The position numbers and the translations under genes were made by a program. Shown here in pieces: positions 54,875-63,982 of a stretch of 64,000 nucleotides of DNA. The DNA is from Actinoplanes siamensis. Its GTDB lineage: Bacteria; Actinomycetota; Actinomycetes; Mycobacteriales; Micromonosporaceae. Each line of letters opens with the position of its first letter. Within the stretch, counting starts at the first letter, position 1. A model generated the notes under the pieces. It saw only the letters and a program-made list of their open reading frames with translations. It ran no database searches and was not told the origin of the DNA. Location of the stretch: the NCBI RefSeq assembly GCF_016862395.1, contig NZ_BOMW01000021.1, positions 62,001 through 126,000 on the forward strand, in the 5' to 3' direction.

Positions 54875-56062
54875 ATGCCCACCGACCCGACGACCGAGCC
54901 GCTGCGGTTCGCGTACTGGGTGCCCAACGTCAGCGGCGGGCTCGTCACCAGCACGATCGAGCAGCGCACCGACTGGTCCTACGACTACAACCTGAAGCTC
55001 GCCCGGCTCGCCGAGCAGGCCGGTTTCGAGTACGCGCTCAGCCAGGTCCGCTACACCGCCAGCTACGGCGCCGAGTTCCAGCACGAGTCGACCAGCTTCA
55101 GCCTGGCCCTGCTGCTGGGCACCGAACGGCTCAAGCTGATCGCCGCCGTGCACCCCGGACTGTGGCATCCGGCAGTGCTGGCCAAGTGGGTCGCCACCGC
55201 CGATCACCTGTCGAAGGGCCGGGTCGCGGTCAACGTCGTCTCCGGCTGGTTCGCCGACGAGTTCCGGCAGCTCGGCGAGCCGTGGCTGGAGCACGACGAG
55301 CGCTACCGCCGTACCGCCGAATTCATCACCGCGCTCAAGCGGATCTGGACCGAGGACGAGGCGAACCTGGCCGGCGACTTCTACCGGATCCGCGACTTCA
55401 GCCTCAAGCCCAAGCCGCTGTCCTGGCCGGGGCGCCCGCACCCGGAGATTTTCCAGGGCGGAAACTCCAGCGCCGCGCGCCGCAACGGCGGACAGCTCTC
55501 CGACTGGTATTTCTCCAACGGCAAGGACTTCGACGGCGTACGGGAACAGCTGACCGACCTGGCGAAGCACGCGGCCGCCGTGGGCCGCGCCGACGGGCCC
55601 CGATTCGGTCTCAACGGTTTCGTGATCGTCCGCGACACCGAGAAGGAGGCCAAGGAACAGCTGCGCGAGATCATCGCCAACGCGCACGTCGAGGCCGTCG
55701 AGGGCTTCGGTTCCGCGGTCAAGCAGGCCGGCCAGTCGACCGGCGACAAGAAGGGCATGTGGGCGGACTCCTCCTTCGAGGACCTGGTGCAGTACAACGA
55801 CGGATTCCGGACCCAATTGATCGGTACGCCCGAACAGGTCGCCACCCGCATCGTGGAATACCGCAAGATCGGCGTGGACCTGATCCTGGCCGGCTTCCTG
55901 CATTACCACGAGGAGGTCGAGCGGTTCGGCCGCGACGTACTCCCGATCGTCCGCGAGCTGGAGGTGGCAGCCGGCCTCGACCCCTCCGCGCTGCCCGACC
56001 CGGTTCCGGGGCGGCAACGAGCTCCTCAACGACGTCCGCCATCCCACCACGGGCAGGTGTAG
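54875..56062 (+). CDS. FMNH2-dependent dimethylsulfone monooxygenase (SfnG-like)
   Basis: 395 residues, ATG 3 bases after the previous stop. Matches SfnG: FAYWVPNVSGGLVTSTIEQRTDW, SQVRYTASYGAEFQHES, VAVNVVSGWFADEFRQLG. SfnG oxidises dimethylsulfone to methanesulfinate, which an SsuD/MsuD-type enzyme further converts. The pairing with the upstream gene therefore makes a logical two-step route. The C-terminal ~20 residues (GRQRAPQRRPPSHHGQV) are an unordered basic tail. Confidence 0.9.
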   Translation: MPTDPTTEPLRFAYWVPNVSGGLVTSTIEQRTDWSYDYNLKLARLAEQAGFEYALSQVRYTASYGAEFQHESTSFSLALLLGTERLKLIAAVHPGLWHPAVLAKWVATADHLSKGRVAVNVVSGWFADEFRQLGEPWLEHDERYRRTAEFITALKRIWTEDEANLAGDFYRIRDFSLKPKPLSWPGRPHPEIFQGGNSSAARRNGGQLSDWYFSNGKDFDGVREQLTDLAKHAAAVGRADGPRFGLNGFVIVRDTEKEAKEQLREIIANAHVEAVEGFGSAVKQAGQSTGDKKGMWADSSFEDLVQYNDGFRTQLIGTPEQVATRIVEYRKIGVDLILAGFLHYHEEVERFGRDVLPIVRELEVAAGLDPSALPDPVPGRQRAPQRRPPSHHGQV

Positions 56063-56064
56063 CC

Positions 56065-56556
56065 ATGTCAGCTTCCGAATTCCGCCGCGCCATGGGCCAT
56101 TTCGCCACCGGCGTCACCGTGATCACCTCGGTCGACGCCGCTGGCGAGCCGGTCGGCACGACCGCCAGCGCGGTCAGCTCGCTGTCGCTGGACCCGCCGC
56201 TGGTCCTGGTCTGCTTCGACCGCGCCAGCCAGACCCTGGAGGCGATCCGCGGGCACGGCGCGTTCGTGGTCAACGTGCTCGCCGCCCCGCAGCGCCACCT
56301 GTCGGCTGCCTTCGCCCGGCGCGGATCCGCCACCGCGTGGGACGGCGTCGGCCACCGGCCCGGCACGACCGGCAGCCCGCGCCTGCACGACGTACTCGCC
56401 TCGCTGGAGTGCACCGTGGAGCACCGGCTGCCCGGTGGCGACCACGAGATCGTCGTCGGCCGCGTCGGCGAGGTGGAGGTGACCGAGACCGGCGCCACGC
56501 CGCTGCTGTATTGGCGCGGCGCGTACGCGGAGATCGACCAACAGAATGCGGCCTAG
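56065..56556 (+). CDS. Flavin reductase (NAD(P)H:FMN type)
   Basis: 163 residues, ATG 2 bases after the SfnG-like stop. Flavin-reductase-like split barrel: GHFATGVTVITSVDAAGEPVG, SSLSLDPPLVLVCFD, FVVNVLAAPQRHLSAAFA and GDHEIVVGRVGEV. It should provide FMNH2 to the two monooxygenases and the DszC-like enzyme in the same transcript. Confidence 0.92.
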   Translation: MSASEFRRAMGHFATGVTVITSVDAAGEPVGTTASAVSSLSLDPPLVLVCFDRASQTLEAIRGHGAFVVNVLAAPQRHLSAAFARRGSATAWDGVGHRPGTTGSPRLHDVLASLECTVEHRLPGGDHEIVVGRVGEVEVTETGATPLLYWRGAYAEIDQQNAA

Positions 56557-56571
56557 CGGAAGGGACCGTCA

Positions 56572-57756
56572 GTGACCATCATCGAGAGTTCCAGCCCGGT
56601 ACGGATCGCCGAGCAGCTGCGCGACGAGTTCCGCGCCGGCGCGGCGGAACGGGACCGCAACCGCCAGTTCCCCTACGAGCAGTGCGCCGCGTTCCGCGAC
56701 TCCGGGCTGCTCGGGCTGATGGTCCCGCGGGAGCACGGCGGCCACGGCGGTTCCTTCGTCGAGCTGACGAAGGTCGTCATCGCGATCTCCGCGGGCGATT
56801 CCAACATCGGCCAGATGTACCAGCTGCACACCGGTGGCATCCGGCTGCTTCAGGAGTTCGCCTCACCGGCCGTACAGGCGAAGTGGTTGCCCCGATTCAC
56901 CCGCGAGCTGTGGATCACGAACGCCTACTCCGAGGTGGGCACGAAGAGCGTCAACGACTTCAACACCACGGTGACCCCCGACGGTGACGGCTGGCGGCTC
57001 AACGGGCGCAAGTTCTACTGCACCGGCAGCCTGGCCGGCGACATCACGTTCGGGCCGTGCCGGGTGGCCGGCTCCGACGAGGTGCGGGTGTTCTTCGCGC
57101 GTACCGACGCCGAGGGCGTGACGATCCACGACGACTGGAGCGGGTTCGGCCAGCGGACCACGGCCAGCGGCACGACCGAGTTCGACAACGTCTGGGTCCC
57201 CGGCGAGCTGTGCTTCGGCAGCCCGGACAGCGCGGGCGGTGGCGGCGGCGCGATCACCTCGCTGAACTACCAGGTGGTGCACACCGGTGTGTTCGTCGGT
57301 ATCGCCCGCAACGCGCTCGACGACGCCGTCGAGTTCGTCCGGACGAAATCCCGGCTGTGGTACGAGAGCAGCGCCGACCGTGCCACCGACGACCTCTACA
57401 CCCAACTGCGGGTCGGCGAGATGAAGACCGCCGTCGACGCGGCCGAGCTGCTGGCGCTGCGCGCGGCCGAACTGTGCGACCGGGCCGTCGACAATCCGGG
57501 CGACGAACGGATCCGCGGCGAGGCGTCGGTCGTCACCGGCCAGGCGCGGGAGGCGGCCGCGTCGGCGGCGATGTACGCGGGCTCCACGCTGTTCAAGGTC
57601 TGCGGCGCCGGCAGCGTCCTGGAGAAGTACGGGCTCGACCGGCACTGGCGCAACGCCCGCACGCTGTCGCTGCACAACCCGCTCGACTTCAAGTCGATGC
57701 ACGCCGGCGACTACCTGCTCAACGACCGTCTGCCCCCGGTCGACTCGTACAACTGA
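56572..57756 (+). CDS. Acyl-CoA dehydrogenase-fold monooxygenase, SfnB/DszC-like
   Basis: 394 residues, GTG start. Acyl-CoA dehydrogenase fold with LLGLMVPREHGGHGG, NAYSEVGTKS, WRLNGRKFYCTGSLAGD and DWSGFGQRTTASGTTEFDNVWVP. This matches the DszC/SfnB group, which uses FMNH2 rather than CoA substrates. A role in oxidising organosulfur compounds such as dimethylsulfide, sulfoxide or larger thioethers fits the context. No sulfonate ABC transporter is found beside the cluster. Confidence 0.88.
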   Translation: MTIIESSSPVRIAEQLRDEFRAGAAERDRNRQFPYEQCAAFRDSGLLGLMVPREHGGHGGSFVELTKVVIAISAGDSNIGQMYQLHTGGIRLLQEFASPAVQAKWLPRFTRELWITNAYSEVGTKSVNDFNTTVTPDGDGWRLNGRKFYCTGSLAGDITFGPCRVAGSDEVRVFFARTDAEGVTIHDDWSGFGQRTTASGTTEFDNVWVPGELCFGSPDSAGGGGGAITSLNYQVVHTGVFVGIARNALDDAVEFVRTKSRLWYESSADRATDDLYTQLRVGEMKTAVDAAELLALRAAELCDRAVDNPGDERIRGEASVVTGQAREAAASAAMYAGSTLFKVCGAGSVLEKYGLDRHWRNARTLSLHNPLDFKSMHAGDYLLNDRLPPVDSYN

Positions 57757-57846
57757 GTGACCGTCGTTACCGCCTCGATGATCTTGGGTAACCGGGGTTG
57801 ACCCGTTGCCCGGCTCCAGGGCAGCGATGACCCTTGGAGGCATACG

Positions 57847-59076
57847 CTGCCAGCGATCCGCGACCTTCGTACCGGCGTCCGGCGACGAAGCCGGTCAGCA
57901 GCCCGACGCCTCAAGCAGGCCGCGGTGCCGGCGGCGGAAGCCGTCCTGGCCGCCACCGCGGCCTGGCTCATCGCCGCCAACCTCATCGGTCATCCGGCGC
58001 CGGTGTTCGCGCCGTCAGCTGCCCTGGTGGCGCTCGCCGAGTCCCGCGGGCGCAGGCTTCGGCAAAGTATCGAGATCGTGCTCGGCGTCGCGGCCGGCGT
58101 CCTGGTCGCCGACCTCGCCATGCAGGTCCTCGGGCCGGGCGCGGTCACGATCGCCGTGGTGCTGCTGCTGACCGTCGGTCCGATGATCGCCTTCGGCGCG
58201 AGCACCACCCTGATCGTGCAGGCCGCGATTTCGGCGATCTACCTGATCGCCGTGGCCGAGCCCCGCACCGACGTCATGCAATGGCGCTGCGTCGACGCGC
58301 TCGTGGGTGGCGCGCTCGCCCTCACGGTCAGCCAGCTCGCCGTCGCCCGCAACCCCCTCGCCCCACTCGTGGGCGAGGCCCGCCGAACCTTCACCGACCT
58401 CGCCGCTCTGATCGACACCGTCGACCAAGCACTGCGCGACCGCGACCACACCGCAGCGGACGACGCCCTGCGCCGGGCCCGCCAAGCCCACGCCCGGGTG
58501 GAGCGGCTGCAGGCCGCTGTGCTGGCGACCGGCGAAACCCTCAAACTGCGGGTGCGCCGGCGACGGAACCTGAACCAGGTGCGCCAGGTGCAGGCGACCG
58601 CCGTCGAACTGGACCGCGTCGTGGACAACATCTGGGTCCTGGCCCGCAACGCCGTCACCCTCACCCGCCTCGACGTACCGACACCCCCGGAACTCAGCCA
58701 CGCCCTCACCGCGCTCGGCGACGCGATCCGCGCCGCGGGTGAATCGCTGGCCACCGACCTCACCGGAACCGAGGATCCTCAACAGCACGCCGGCCGCGCC
58801 GACCACACCGCGCTGGAGGCCGTACGGATCGCCGCCAAACTTCTCGAGGCCCAGCCCGCCCTACCCCTGACCATGATCATCGGCCAGATCCGGGCCACCG
58901 CCATCGACCTGCTCCGCGGCGTCGGCCACGACGACGACATCCTCAGCCGAGTCGACGAAGCCGTCGGACTGACCACACCACAACTCGGTCAGCCGGGCCC
59001 CGGATGGAACGCCGCGGCGTCGAACAGTCATCGGCCTCCCCCACCGCGGGCGGCCGAAGGAGAGGCCTCGGCTTGA
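57847..59076 (+). CDS. FUSC-family membrane protein (aromatic-acid-exporter-like), CTG start proposed
   Basis: About 409 residues if begun at CTG 57847, which lies 6 bases after GGAGG. The first GTG (57925) would remove a basic stretch (LRTGVRRRSRSAARRLKQAA) that normally precedes helix 1 in this family, and it has no ribosome site. Six membrane helices lie in the first 170 residues (AVLAATAAWLIAANLIG, FAPSAALVALAES). A long helical cytoplasmic domain follows (HARVERLQAAVLATGETLKL). FUSC proteins are exporters of aromatic or other organic acids; the substrate is unknown. Confidence 0.82.
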   Translation: MPAIRDLRTGVRRRSRSAARRLKQAAVPAAEAVLAATAAWLIAANLIGHPAPVFAPSAALVALAESRGRRLRQSIEIVLGVAAGVLVADLAMQVLGPGAVTIAVVLLLTVGPMIAFGASTTLIVQAAISAIYLIAVAEPRTDVMQWRCVDALVGGALALTVSQLAVARNPLAPLVGEARRTFTDLAALIDTVDQALRDRDHTAADDALRRARQAHARVERLQAAVLATGETLKLRVRRRRNLNQVRQVQATAVELDRVVDNIWVLARNAVTLTRLDVPTPPELSHALTALGDAIRAAGESLATDLTGTEDPQQHAGRADHTALEAVRIAAKLLEAQPALPLTMIIGQIRATAIDLLRGVGHDDDILSRVDEAVGLTTPQLGQPGPGWNAAASNSHRPPPPRAAEGEASA

Positions 59077-59300
59077 TCACCCTCTCGCCGACGGAAGGCA
59101 AGCAGGTCAGCCACACCGGGCAGCCGGTGCAGCGGCGCCAGCATCCCGGCCAGGGCTTCGTCCGGGTGGGCCGGGGATCCGGCGCTTGTCCACCATTTTC
59201 AACCTGGCAACGGGCCCGAAGGCGCCGGGCCGCTGAACACGGGCCGGCCTGGCGGGCCCTGGCGGAGTTCCAGCGCCTCCGGCTGCTGATGGCAGACCAA

Positions 59301-59341
59301 CGCCGGTGGGCGTGCGACCCGCGGTCGCACGCCCACCGGCG
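59301..59341 (-). terminator. Terminator hairpin of the CHAP gene
   Basis: A perfect 19-bp stem CGCCGGTGGGCGTGCGACC and complement with loop CGC lies 19 bases past the leftward stop at 59361. Confidence 0.78.
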
Positions 59342-59360
59342 CGTTGGGGGTTTCGGGTTG

Positions 59361-60278
59361 TCAGGAGGTGTAGATGTACTTCACGCCGGCGACGGGCGTG
59401 AGCCAGCGGTGGGTGACGACCCACGCGGTGGGCGCGTTCATCTCGGCGATGTAGATACGGTCGCCGGAGACCTGCTCGACCCAGGCGGCGTGCCCGTACG
59501 GAGCGGAGGCACCGTTCTGGCCGGGCTGGAAGATCACGATGCTGTCCACACGAGGTGTGCTGCCGACGGACCAGCCGCTGGCGGCCGCGCCGGTGGCCAA
59601 CAGGCGGGCGTCGCCGATCGCCTTCGGGTAGACGCCGGTCGCGTCGTGGAAGCGGTTGAGCGCGTAGTAGACGCAGGAGCCGCCGACGCCTTCGTTGTAG
59701 TCCATGGTCGCGCCGCGGGTGACAGCCGGCGCGGTGGCGGGCGTGGTGTTGGCGGGCGTGCCCGGGGCGGTACCGGGTGTGGTGGCGGGGATCGTCGACG
59801 TCATGTCGGGCTGGCCCGGTGTGGTGGTCGGGCAGGTCATCCCGCCCCGGGTGAACCGCCCGGTGCCGCGGGCATCGGTGTAGTCGTCGTTGTCGTAGCC
59901 CGTGACCGGTGCCGTGTTGTGGTGCCACCCGTTGTGGGAACGAGGCGCTCGCCCTGGCGAACGCGGCGTGGTCTGCGAGCAGTCCGACGTCTGTCGCGGT
60001 GAGCAGTCGCCGTACATGCCACTGCCACGAACTCCGCACTCGGTGGTCGTGGTGCCGTCGACGAGCGTCGGGTTACCGGGATCGGCGACGCTGTGTGACC
60101 CGCTACGCCACGCACCGTCGAAGGGGTAATCGCTGGCGCCGGTGCCGGCCGCCTGGGCGGGAACGGCGAGGGCGACGACTGCACCAGCGGCGAGGGCTCC
60201 GACCGTGAACACGCGGGCCAGCTGGCGGCGGCGGGCGGTGTAGGCGGTCTCGGTCACGTCGTTGTGCGTGTGCGTCAT
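59361..60278 (-). CDS. Secreted CHAP-domain protein
   Basis: 305 residues, ATG after AGGAGA. Signal peptide to about residue 43 (VFTVGALAAGAVVALAVPAQA-A). A cysteine-containing N-terminal region with a Thr/Pro linker (ATTPGTAPGTPANTTPAT) leads to a CHAP domain at ~195-305. Catalytic C202 (GGSCVYYALN), H263 (YGHAAWVE) and a possible third residue near E279-N281. CHAP enzymes cleave peptidoglycan amide bonds, so a role in cell-wall turnover or attack is probable. A 17-bp palindrome lies 94 bases upstream. Confidence 0.87.
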   Translation of the reverse strand: MTHTHNDVTETAYTARRRQLARVFTVGALAAGAVVALAVPAQAAGTGASDYPFDGAWRSGSHSVADPGNPTLVDGTTTTECGVRGSGMYGDCSPRQTSDCSQTTPRSPGRAPRSHNGWHHNTAPVTGYDNDDYTDARGTGRFTRGGMTCPTTTPGQPDMTSTIPATTPGTAPGTPANTTPATAPAVTRGATMDYNEGVGGSCVYYALNRFHDATGVYPKAIGDARLLATGAAASGWSVGSTPRVDSIVIFQPGQNGASAPYGHAAWVEQVSGDRIYIAEMNAPTAWVVTHRWLTPVAGVKYIYTS

Positions 60279-60371
60279 GCGGCGGTTCTCCTGTCGTCGG
60301 CCGGATCGGGACGATCCGTGCTGGCCAGATCAGGTTGTCGTCGCCGGATGGCAGGTTCCGGTCTCCGATTG

Positions 60372-60388
60372 GTGCAACCGGGTTGCAC
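60372..60388. promoter_or_regulatory. 17-bp palindrome upstream of the CHAP gene
   Basis: GTGCAACCGGGTTGCAC is perfect (8+1+8). Its size suits a dimeric repressor such as TetR or ROK; the owner is unknown. Confidence 0.45.
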
Positions 60389-60644
60389 TGGTCGGCTGGT
60401 CGGGCTCATCCGAAGGGCCAGCGCCGGTCGACCGGATCGGCGCAACGCAGCCGTCTCGGTCGCGAAGCACGCCGGGACGCAGGGCCAATGGGTGCTCCGC
60501 TTCCCTGCCGGGCGGCGCCGACGCAGCACTGCCCGGCCACGGGGATCACGAGCTGAGCGGCCCCCGTGGGTGAGGCGTCCGTTCGCGTGCGCAGTAGTCA
60601 GCCGTGACGATCCCGTGGCCGTGACCAGGGTGGTTCGCCGTACG

Positions 60645-60782
60645 CATGCCGGCGCGTTCGTGGAACTCGGTGGCGCCGGGCGGCAGTGCGGTGACGGCGA
60701 CTCCGGTTTCGCCCAGTTCCTGCCGCGGGGACCGGGTGAAGGAGTGGACGAAGGCCCGGTGGGGGCCGTAGATGGTTTCGTA
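60645..60782 (-). pseudogene. Short-chain dehydrogenase fragment
   Basis: The leftward frame YETIYGPHRAFVHSFTRS, ELGETGVAVTALPPG and ATEFHERAGM corresponds to the catalytic YxxxK region and downstream block of SDR enzymes (YxATKAFVxSFTxAL..GVxVTxLxPGPTxTEFxxRAGM). The Lys is replaced (YGPHRAF) and the Rossmann half is absent, so it is dead. Confidence 0.65.
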
Positions 60783-60805
60783 CGGCGTCGGGGTCCTTAC
60801 CGTTT

Positions 60806-61930
60806 TCAGGCGGCGCGGTCGGCGCCGTCGTCGCTGGTGCTGGTGTTGAACAGCGGCGCGAGGGCAAGGGCTGCCGCGCCTGTCGCGATGGTGTCGGCGC
60901 GGTCGGCGGCGAGGCCGACGATGACGCGTTGCCAGTCCGGTTCGGGCAGCAGCGCGTTGACGGTGGTCGCCACCTCTTGCATGTACTGCTCTGCGGCGGC
61001 GAGCACCACCGGGCCGCCGAGGACGATGTGATCGATGTCGAGCAGGTGAACCAGGTTGGCGGTGGCGATCCCCACCAGGTGCGCCGCGCGGACCGGGTTG
61101 CCGGTGTCGAGGGCGGCTCGGCACAGTGCTTCGAGGCAGCCGCGGTTGCCGCACCGGCAGGGTGGCCCGTTCAGGTCGATGACCTGGTGTCCGAACTCGC
61201 CCGCATTGGTTCGTCGTCCCCGGTAGACCCGGCCGCCGAGGACCAGGCCGGCTCCGATTCCTTGACCGTGGTAGAGGTACGCGAAGTTGACCGGGGTGTC
61301 CGGGCTGGACAGGGTTTGGCCGATCGCGGCGGCGTTGGTGTCCTTGTCCACGGTGACCGGCGCGCCAAGCCGATCGGCTGCCTCGGCGCCCAAGGGGAAG
61401 CCGTCCCAGTCGGGCAGCCCGGTCACCCGGTGCAGGACGCCGGTGGTGTGGTCGAGTGGTCCGGGGCAGGCGATTCCCACACCGACGAGACGGCTGGCAT
61501 CGGCGATGTCGGTGAGGACGGCACGTACCGCGTCGGCCACCCGGTCGAGGGTGGCGGACGGGTCGGCGGTCATGCCCTGCGGCACGTGCCGGCGCGTCAC
61601 CTTCTGCGCGGTCAGGTCGGTGAGCACGACTGTCGTGTCGTCACGGTCGAGGTGCACGCCGACGGCATAGCGGGCGGTGGGATCGAGCCGGAGCAAGGTC
61701 CGCGGCTTTCCGCCGGTGGAGCCGATGCGGCCGGCCTCGGTGACCAGTCCGTCGGCCACCAGCCGATTCACGATCTTGGTAATGGCCTGCGCTGTGAGAC
61801 CGCTCTGCGCCGCCAGCTCGACTCGGCTGATGGCGCCGCCGCGGCGCACCAGGTCGAGGACCAGGGCGCTGTTGTGGTCACGGACTTGGGGCAGGTTCGC
61901 CCCCGCGGCGCGTCGTGCGGGACTGGGCAT
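60806..61930 (-). CDS. ROK-family transcriptional regulator (NagC/XylR-like)
   Basis: 374 residues, ATG 61930. Winged helix at ~15-75 (LVLDLVRRGGAISRVELAAQSGLTAQAITKIVNRL). The ROK sugar-kinase-like body follows, with VGVGIACPGPLD, zinc motif CRCGNRGCLEAL and HIVLGGPVVLA. It probably represses sugar genes until an aminosugar or oligosaccharide-derived ligand binds. It is divergent, 56 bases apart, from the Gfo/Idh gene, its most likely target. Confidence 0.9.
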   Translation of the reverse strand: MPSPARRAAGANLPQVRDHNSALVLDLVRRGGAISRVELAAQSGLTAQAITKIVNRLVADGLVTEAGRIGSTGGKPRTLLRLDPTARYAVGVHLDRDDTTVVLTDLTAQKVTRRHVPQGMTADPSATLDRVADAVRAVLTDIADASRLVGVGIACPGPLDHTTGVLHRVTGLPDWDGFPLGAEAADRLGAPVTVDKDTNAAAIGQTLSSPDTPVNFAYLYHGQGIGAGLVLGGRVYRGRRTNAGEFGHQVIDLNGPPCRCGNRGCLEALCRAALDTGNPVRAAHLVGIATANLVHLLDIDHIVLGGPVVLAAAEQYMQEVATTVNALLPEPDWQRVIVGLAADRADTIATGAAALALAPLFNTSTSDDGADRAA

Positions 61931-61986
61931 GCGGCCATTCTCTCGCTTCTCTTGCCATAAGTAAACGCTGTTGATTAACTGGGTTC

Positions 61987-63051
61987 ATGAACGAGCCGCT
62001 ACGGGTCGGTCTGATCGGTTACGGTCTGGCCGGCTCAATGTTTCACGCCCCCTTCATCAGCACGACCGCCGGCCTGCGACTGAGCGCGGTGGTCACGGCG
62101 CAGCCGCAACGGCAGGACCTCGTCCGTCGCGACCACCCCGGCGCCGCAGTGCTGGAGCGGGTGGAAGATCTCTGGGCCCGCGCCGAGGATCTCGACCTCG
62201 TCGTGGTCGCCACCCCCAACCGCAGCCATGTTCCGCTGGCCACGTCCGCCATCGAGGCAGGACTGCCCGTCGTGGTGGACAAGCCTCTGGCGGCCACCGC
62301 CGCCGAAGGAGCCGAGCTGGCCCGGCTCGCCGCCGAACGCGGCGTGCCGCTGACGGTCTTCCAGAACCGGAGATGGGACAGCGACTTCCGTACCGCCCGC
62401 CGGCTGGTGGCCGACGGCCGGCTCGGGGACCTGCTGCGCTTCGAGTCCCGCTACGAACGGTGGCGGCCGGAGCTCAAGGCGGGATGGCGCGAATACGACG
62501 ACCCGGCCGAGGCCGGCGGTCTGCTGTACGACCTTGGCAGTCACCTGGTCGACCAGGCGCTCCAGCTGCTCGGACCGGCCACGCAGGTCTATGCGGAACT
62601 CGACCGGCGGCGGCCCGGGGCACGCGTGGACGACGACGTGTTCGTGGCATTGCACCACGCCGGAGGTGCCCGCTCGCACCTGTGGATGAGCGCCGTCGCC
62701 GCCGAGCCGGGACCACGGCTGCGACTGCTGGGCACCCAGGGCGCCTTCGTGATCCATGGCATGGACGGCCAGGAGGAAGTTCTGCGCTCCGGTGGGCTGC
62801 CTACCGGACAGGACTGGGGTCGGGAACCCGCCGAACAGTGGGGCCAGCTGATCGTCGACGGCCACAGCGAGCCAGTGCCCAGCGAGCCCGGCGCGTACCC
62901 GGATTTCTACACGGGCGTCGTCGCGATGCTGCGCCACAATGCCCCGCCCCCGGTCGATCCCGCCGAGGCGATCGCCGCACTCACCGTCCTGGAGGCCGCA
63001 CGTCGCTCGGCCACCGAACAGCGCGTCGTCACCCTCGGAGACGCCCGATGA
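61987..63051 (+). CDS. Gfo/Idh/MocA-family NAD(P)-dependent oxidoreductase
   Basis: 354 residues, ATG. Rossmann motif GLIGYGLAGSMFHAPFI near 7-23; DLVVVATPNRSHVPLA; VVDKPLA in place of the common EKP; catalytic-region GGLLYDLGSHLVDQAL. It probably oxidises or isomerises a sugar or cyclitol, consistent with the divergent ROK regulator. It overlaps the next gene by 4 bases. Confidence 0.92.
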   Translation: MNEPLRVGLIGYGLAGSMFHAPFISTTAGLRLSAVVTAQPQRQDLVRRDHPGAAVLERVEDLWARAEDLDLVVVATPNRSHVPLATSAIEAGLPVVVDKPLAATAAEGAELARLAAERGVPLTVFQNRRWDSDFRTARRLVADGRLGDLLRFESRYERWRPELKAGWREYDDPAEAGGLLYDLGSHLVDQALQLLGPATQVYAELDRRRPGARVDDDVFVALHHAGGARSHLWMSAVAAEPGPRLRLLGTQGAFVIHGMDGQEEVLRSGGLPTGQDWGREPAEQWGQLIVDGHSEPVPSEPGAYPDFYTGVVAMLRHNAPPPVDPAEAIAALTVLEAARRSATEQRVVTLGDAR

Positions 63052-63530
63052 CACCAGTCGAGCAGTCAGCGCAGACCGACCTGATCGCCCGGCTCGAAGC
63101 CGAAGAGCGCGAACTGGTCCTCACCCGCTTCGACCACGACGACGCCTGGCATCTCGGTCAACTCCTGGTCGGCCTGGCCCGCGAGCGGCGTGCCCCGGTG
63201 ACCATTGACATCCGCCGCGGCAACCACCAGCTGTTCCACTACGCGCTGCCCGGCACCTCCGCCGACAACGACGCCTGGATCGAGCGCAAGAGCAACGTCG
63301 TCGCCCGGTTCGGCAACAGCTCCTACCTCGTCGGCGTCAAAGCCAGAATGACCGGCCGAACACTGCAGGACCGGGGAATGGACCCCCTCCACCACGCCGA
63401 TCACGGCGGATCGTTCCCGATCACCATCGCCGGGACGGGCGCCGTTGGCGCCGTGACCGTGTCCGGGCTGCCGCAGGCCGACGACCACGCACTCGTCGTC
63501 GAGGCGCTACGCCGCTTCGCCGCACGGTGA
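63048..63530 (+). CDS. UPF0303 / heme-degrading-domain-like protein
   Basis: 160 residues, ATG 63048 overlapping the upstream stop (ATGA). PF03928-like alpha/beta fold: LVLTRFDHDDAWHLGQLLV, TIDIRRGNHQLFHYALPGT, DNDAWIERKSNVV and HADHGGSFPITIAGTGAVGAVTVSGLPQ. The biochemical role of UPF0303 is not settled. Its coupling to a Gfo/Idh gene is frequent in actinobacteria. Confidence 0.9.
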   Translation: MTPVEQSAQTDLIARLEAEERELVLTRFDHDDAWHLGQLLVGLARERRAPVTIDIRRGNHQLFHYALPGTSADNDAWIERKSNVVARFGNSSYLVGVKARMTGRTLQDRGMDPLHHADHGGSFPITIAGTGAVGAVTVSGLPQADDHALVVEALRRFAAR

Positions 63531-63982
63531 CCGGACAACCGGAACAGGCGTCCCCGTAAAGCGGGAACCTCGACCGATCGGTCAGCGTATCCGCCGCCAG
63601 CGGTCGCGAGCATCCGACTGGTGGCCGGAGTGATGCTCCGACCACCAGTCTGTCGGCGGCTGATGGAGGGCGCCCCGCAAGCCGTCGCAGCGGGCGATCA
63701 GCACGTCCGCCGGCGCTGGAGGAACTCGCCAAGACCGTCCGCGCCGAACGCCAGCTCCGTGCCGGGGCCGAGCAGCGCGCCCAGGCCCGCTGGGCTGGCG
63801 CGGAGGTGCTGCACGCGCCCGGGTCTGGCCGGGATACCACCCGACGTACTACGGCGCGTTCGTCCGCGACCCGGACGGCAACACCGTCGAGGCGGTCTGC
63901 CACGGCCCGGAATAGGGCTGCCGGCAGGAAACGTGTCACCAGAAACGCATCTGTTACGGTCGATACACTGGAACGGCCATCC
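63531..63982. other. Region with a VOC fragment and no intact gene
   Basis: Apart from the VOC remnant (63790-63915), a helical frame around 63708-63800 (LEELAKTVRAERQLRAGAEQ) looks coding but has no start or family, and is probably part of a rearranged fragment. Confidence 0.45.
63790..63915 (+). pseudogene. C-terminal fragment of a VOC/glyoxalase protein
   Basis: VWPGYHPTYYGAFVRDPDGN followed by TVEAVCHGPE and a stop is the typical end of VOC family proteins. The preceding AGAEVLHAP lies in another frame, and the N-terminal half is absent, so this is a frameshifted remnant. Confidence 0.65.

Larger units (their letters stand above)
60279..60805. other. Upstream region of the CHAP gene plus an SDR fragment
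   Basis: No intact gene. Content: the palindrome at 60372-60388 and the SDR remnant at 60645-60782. Confidence 0.5.

Noticed and set aside
54305..56050. A long minus-strand frame opposite the SsuD- and SfnG-like genes.
   Set aside because: Antisense shadow without recognisable domains; the sense enzymes are full length.
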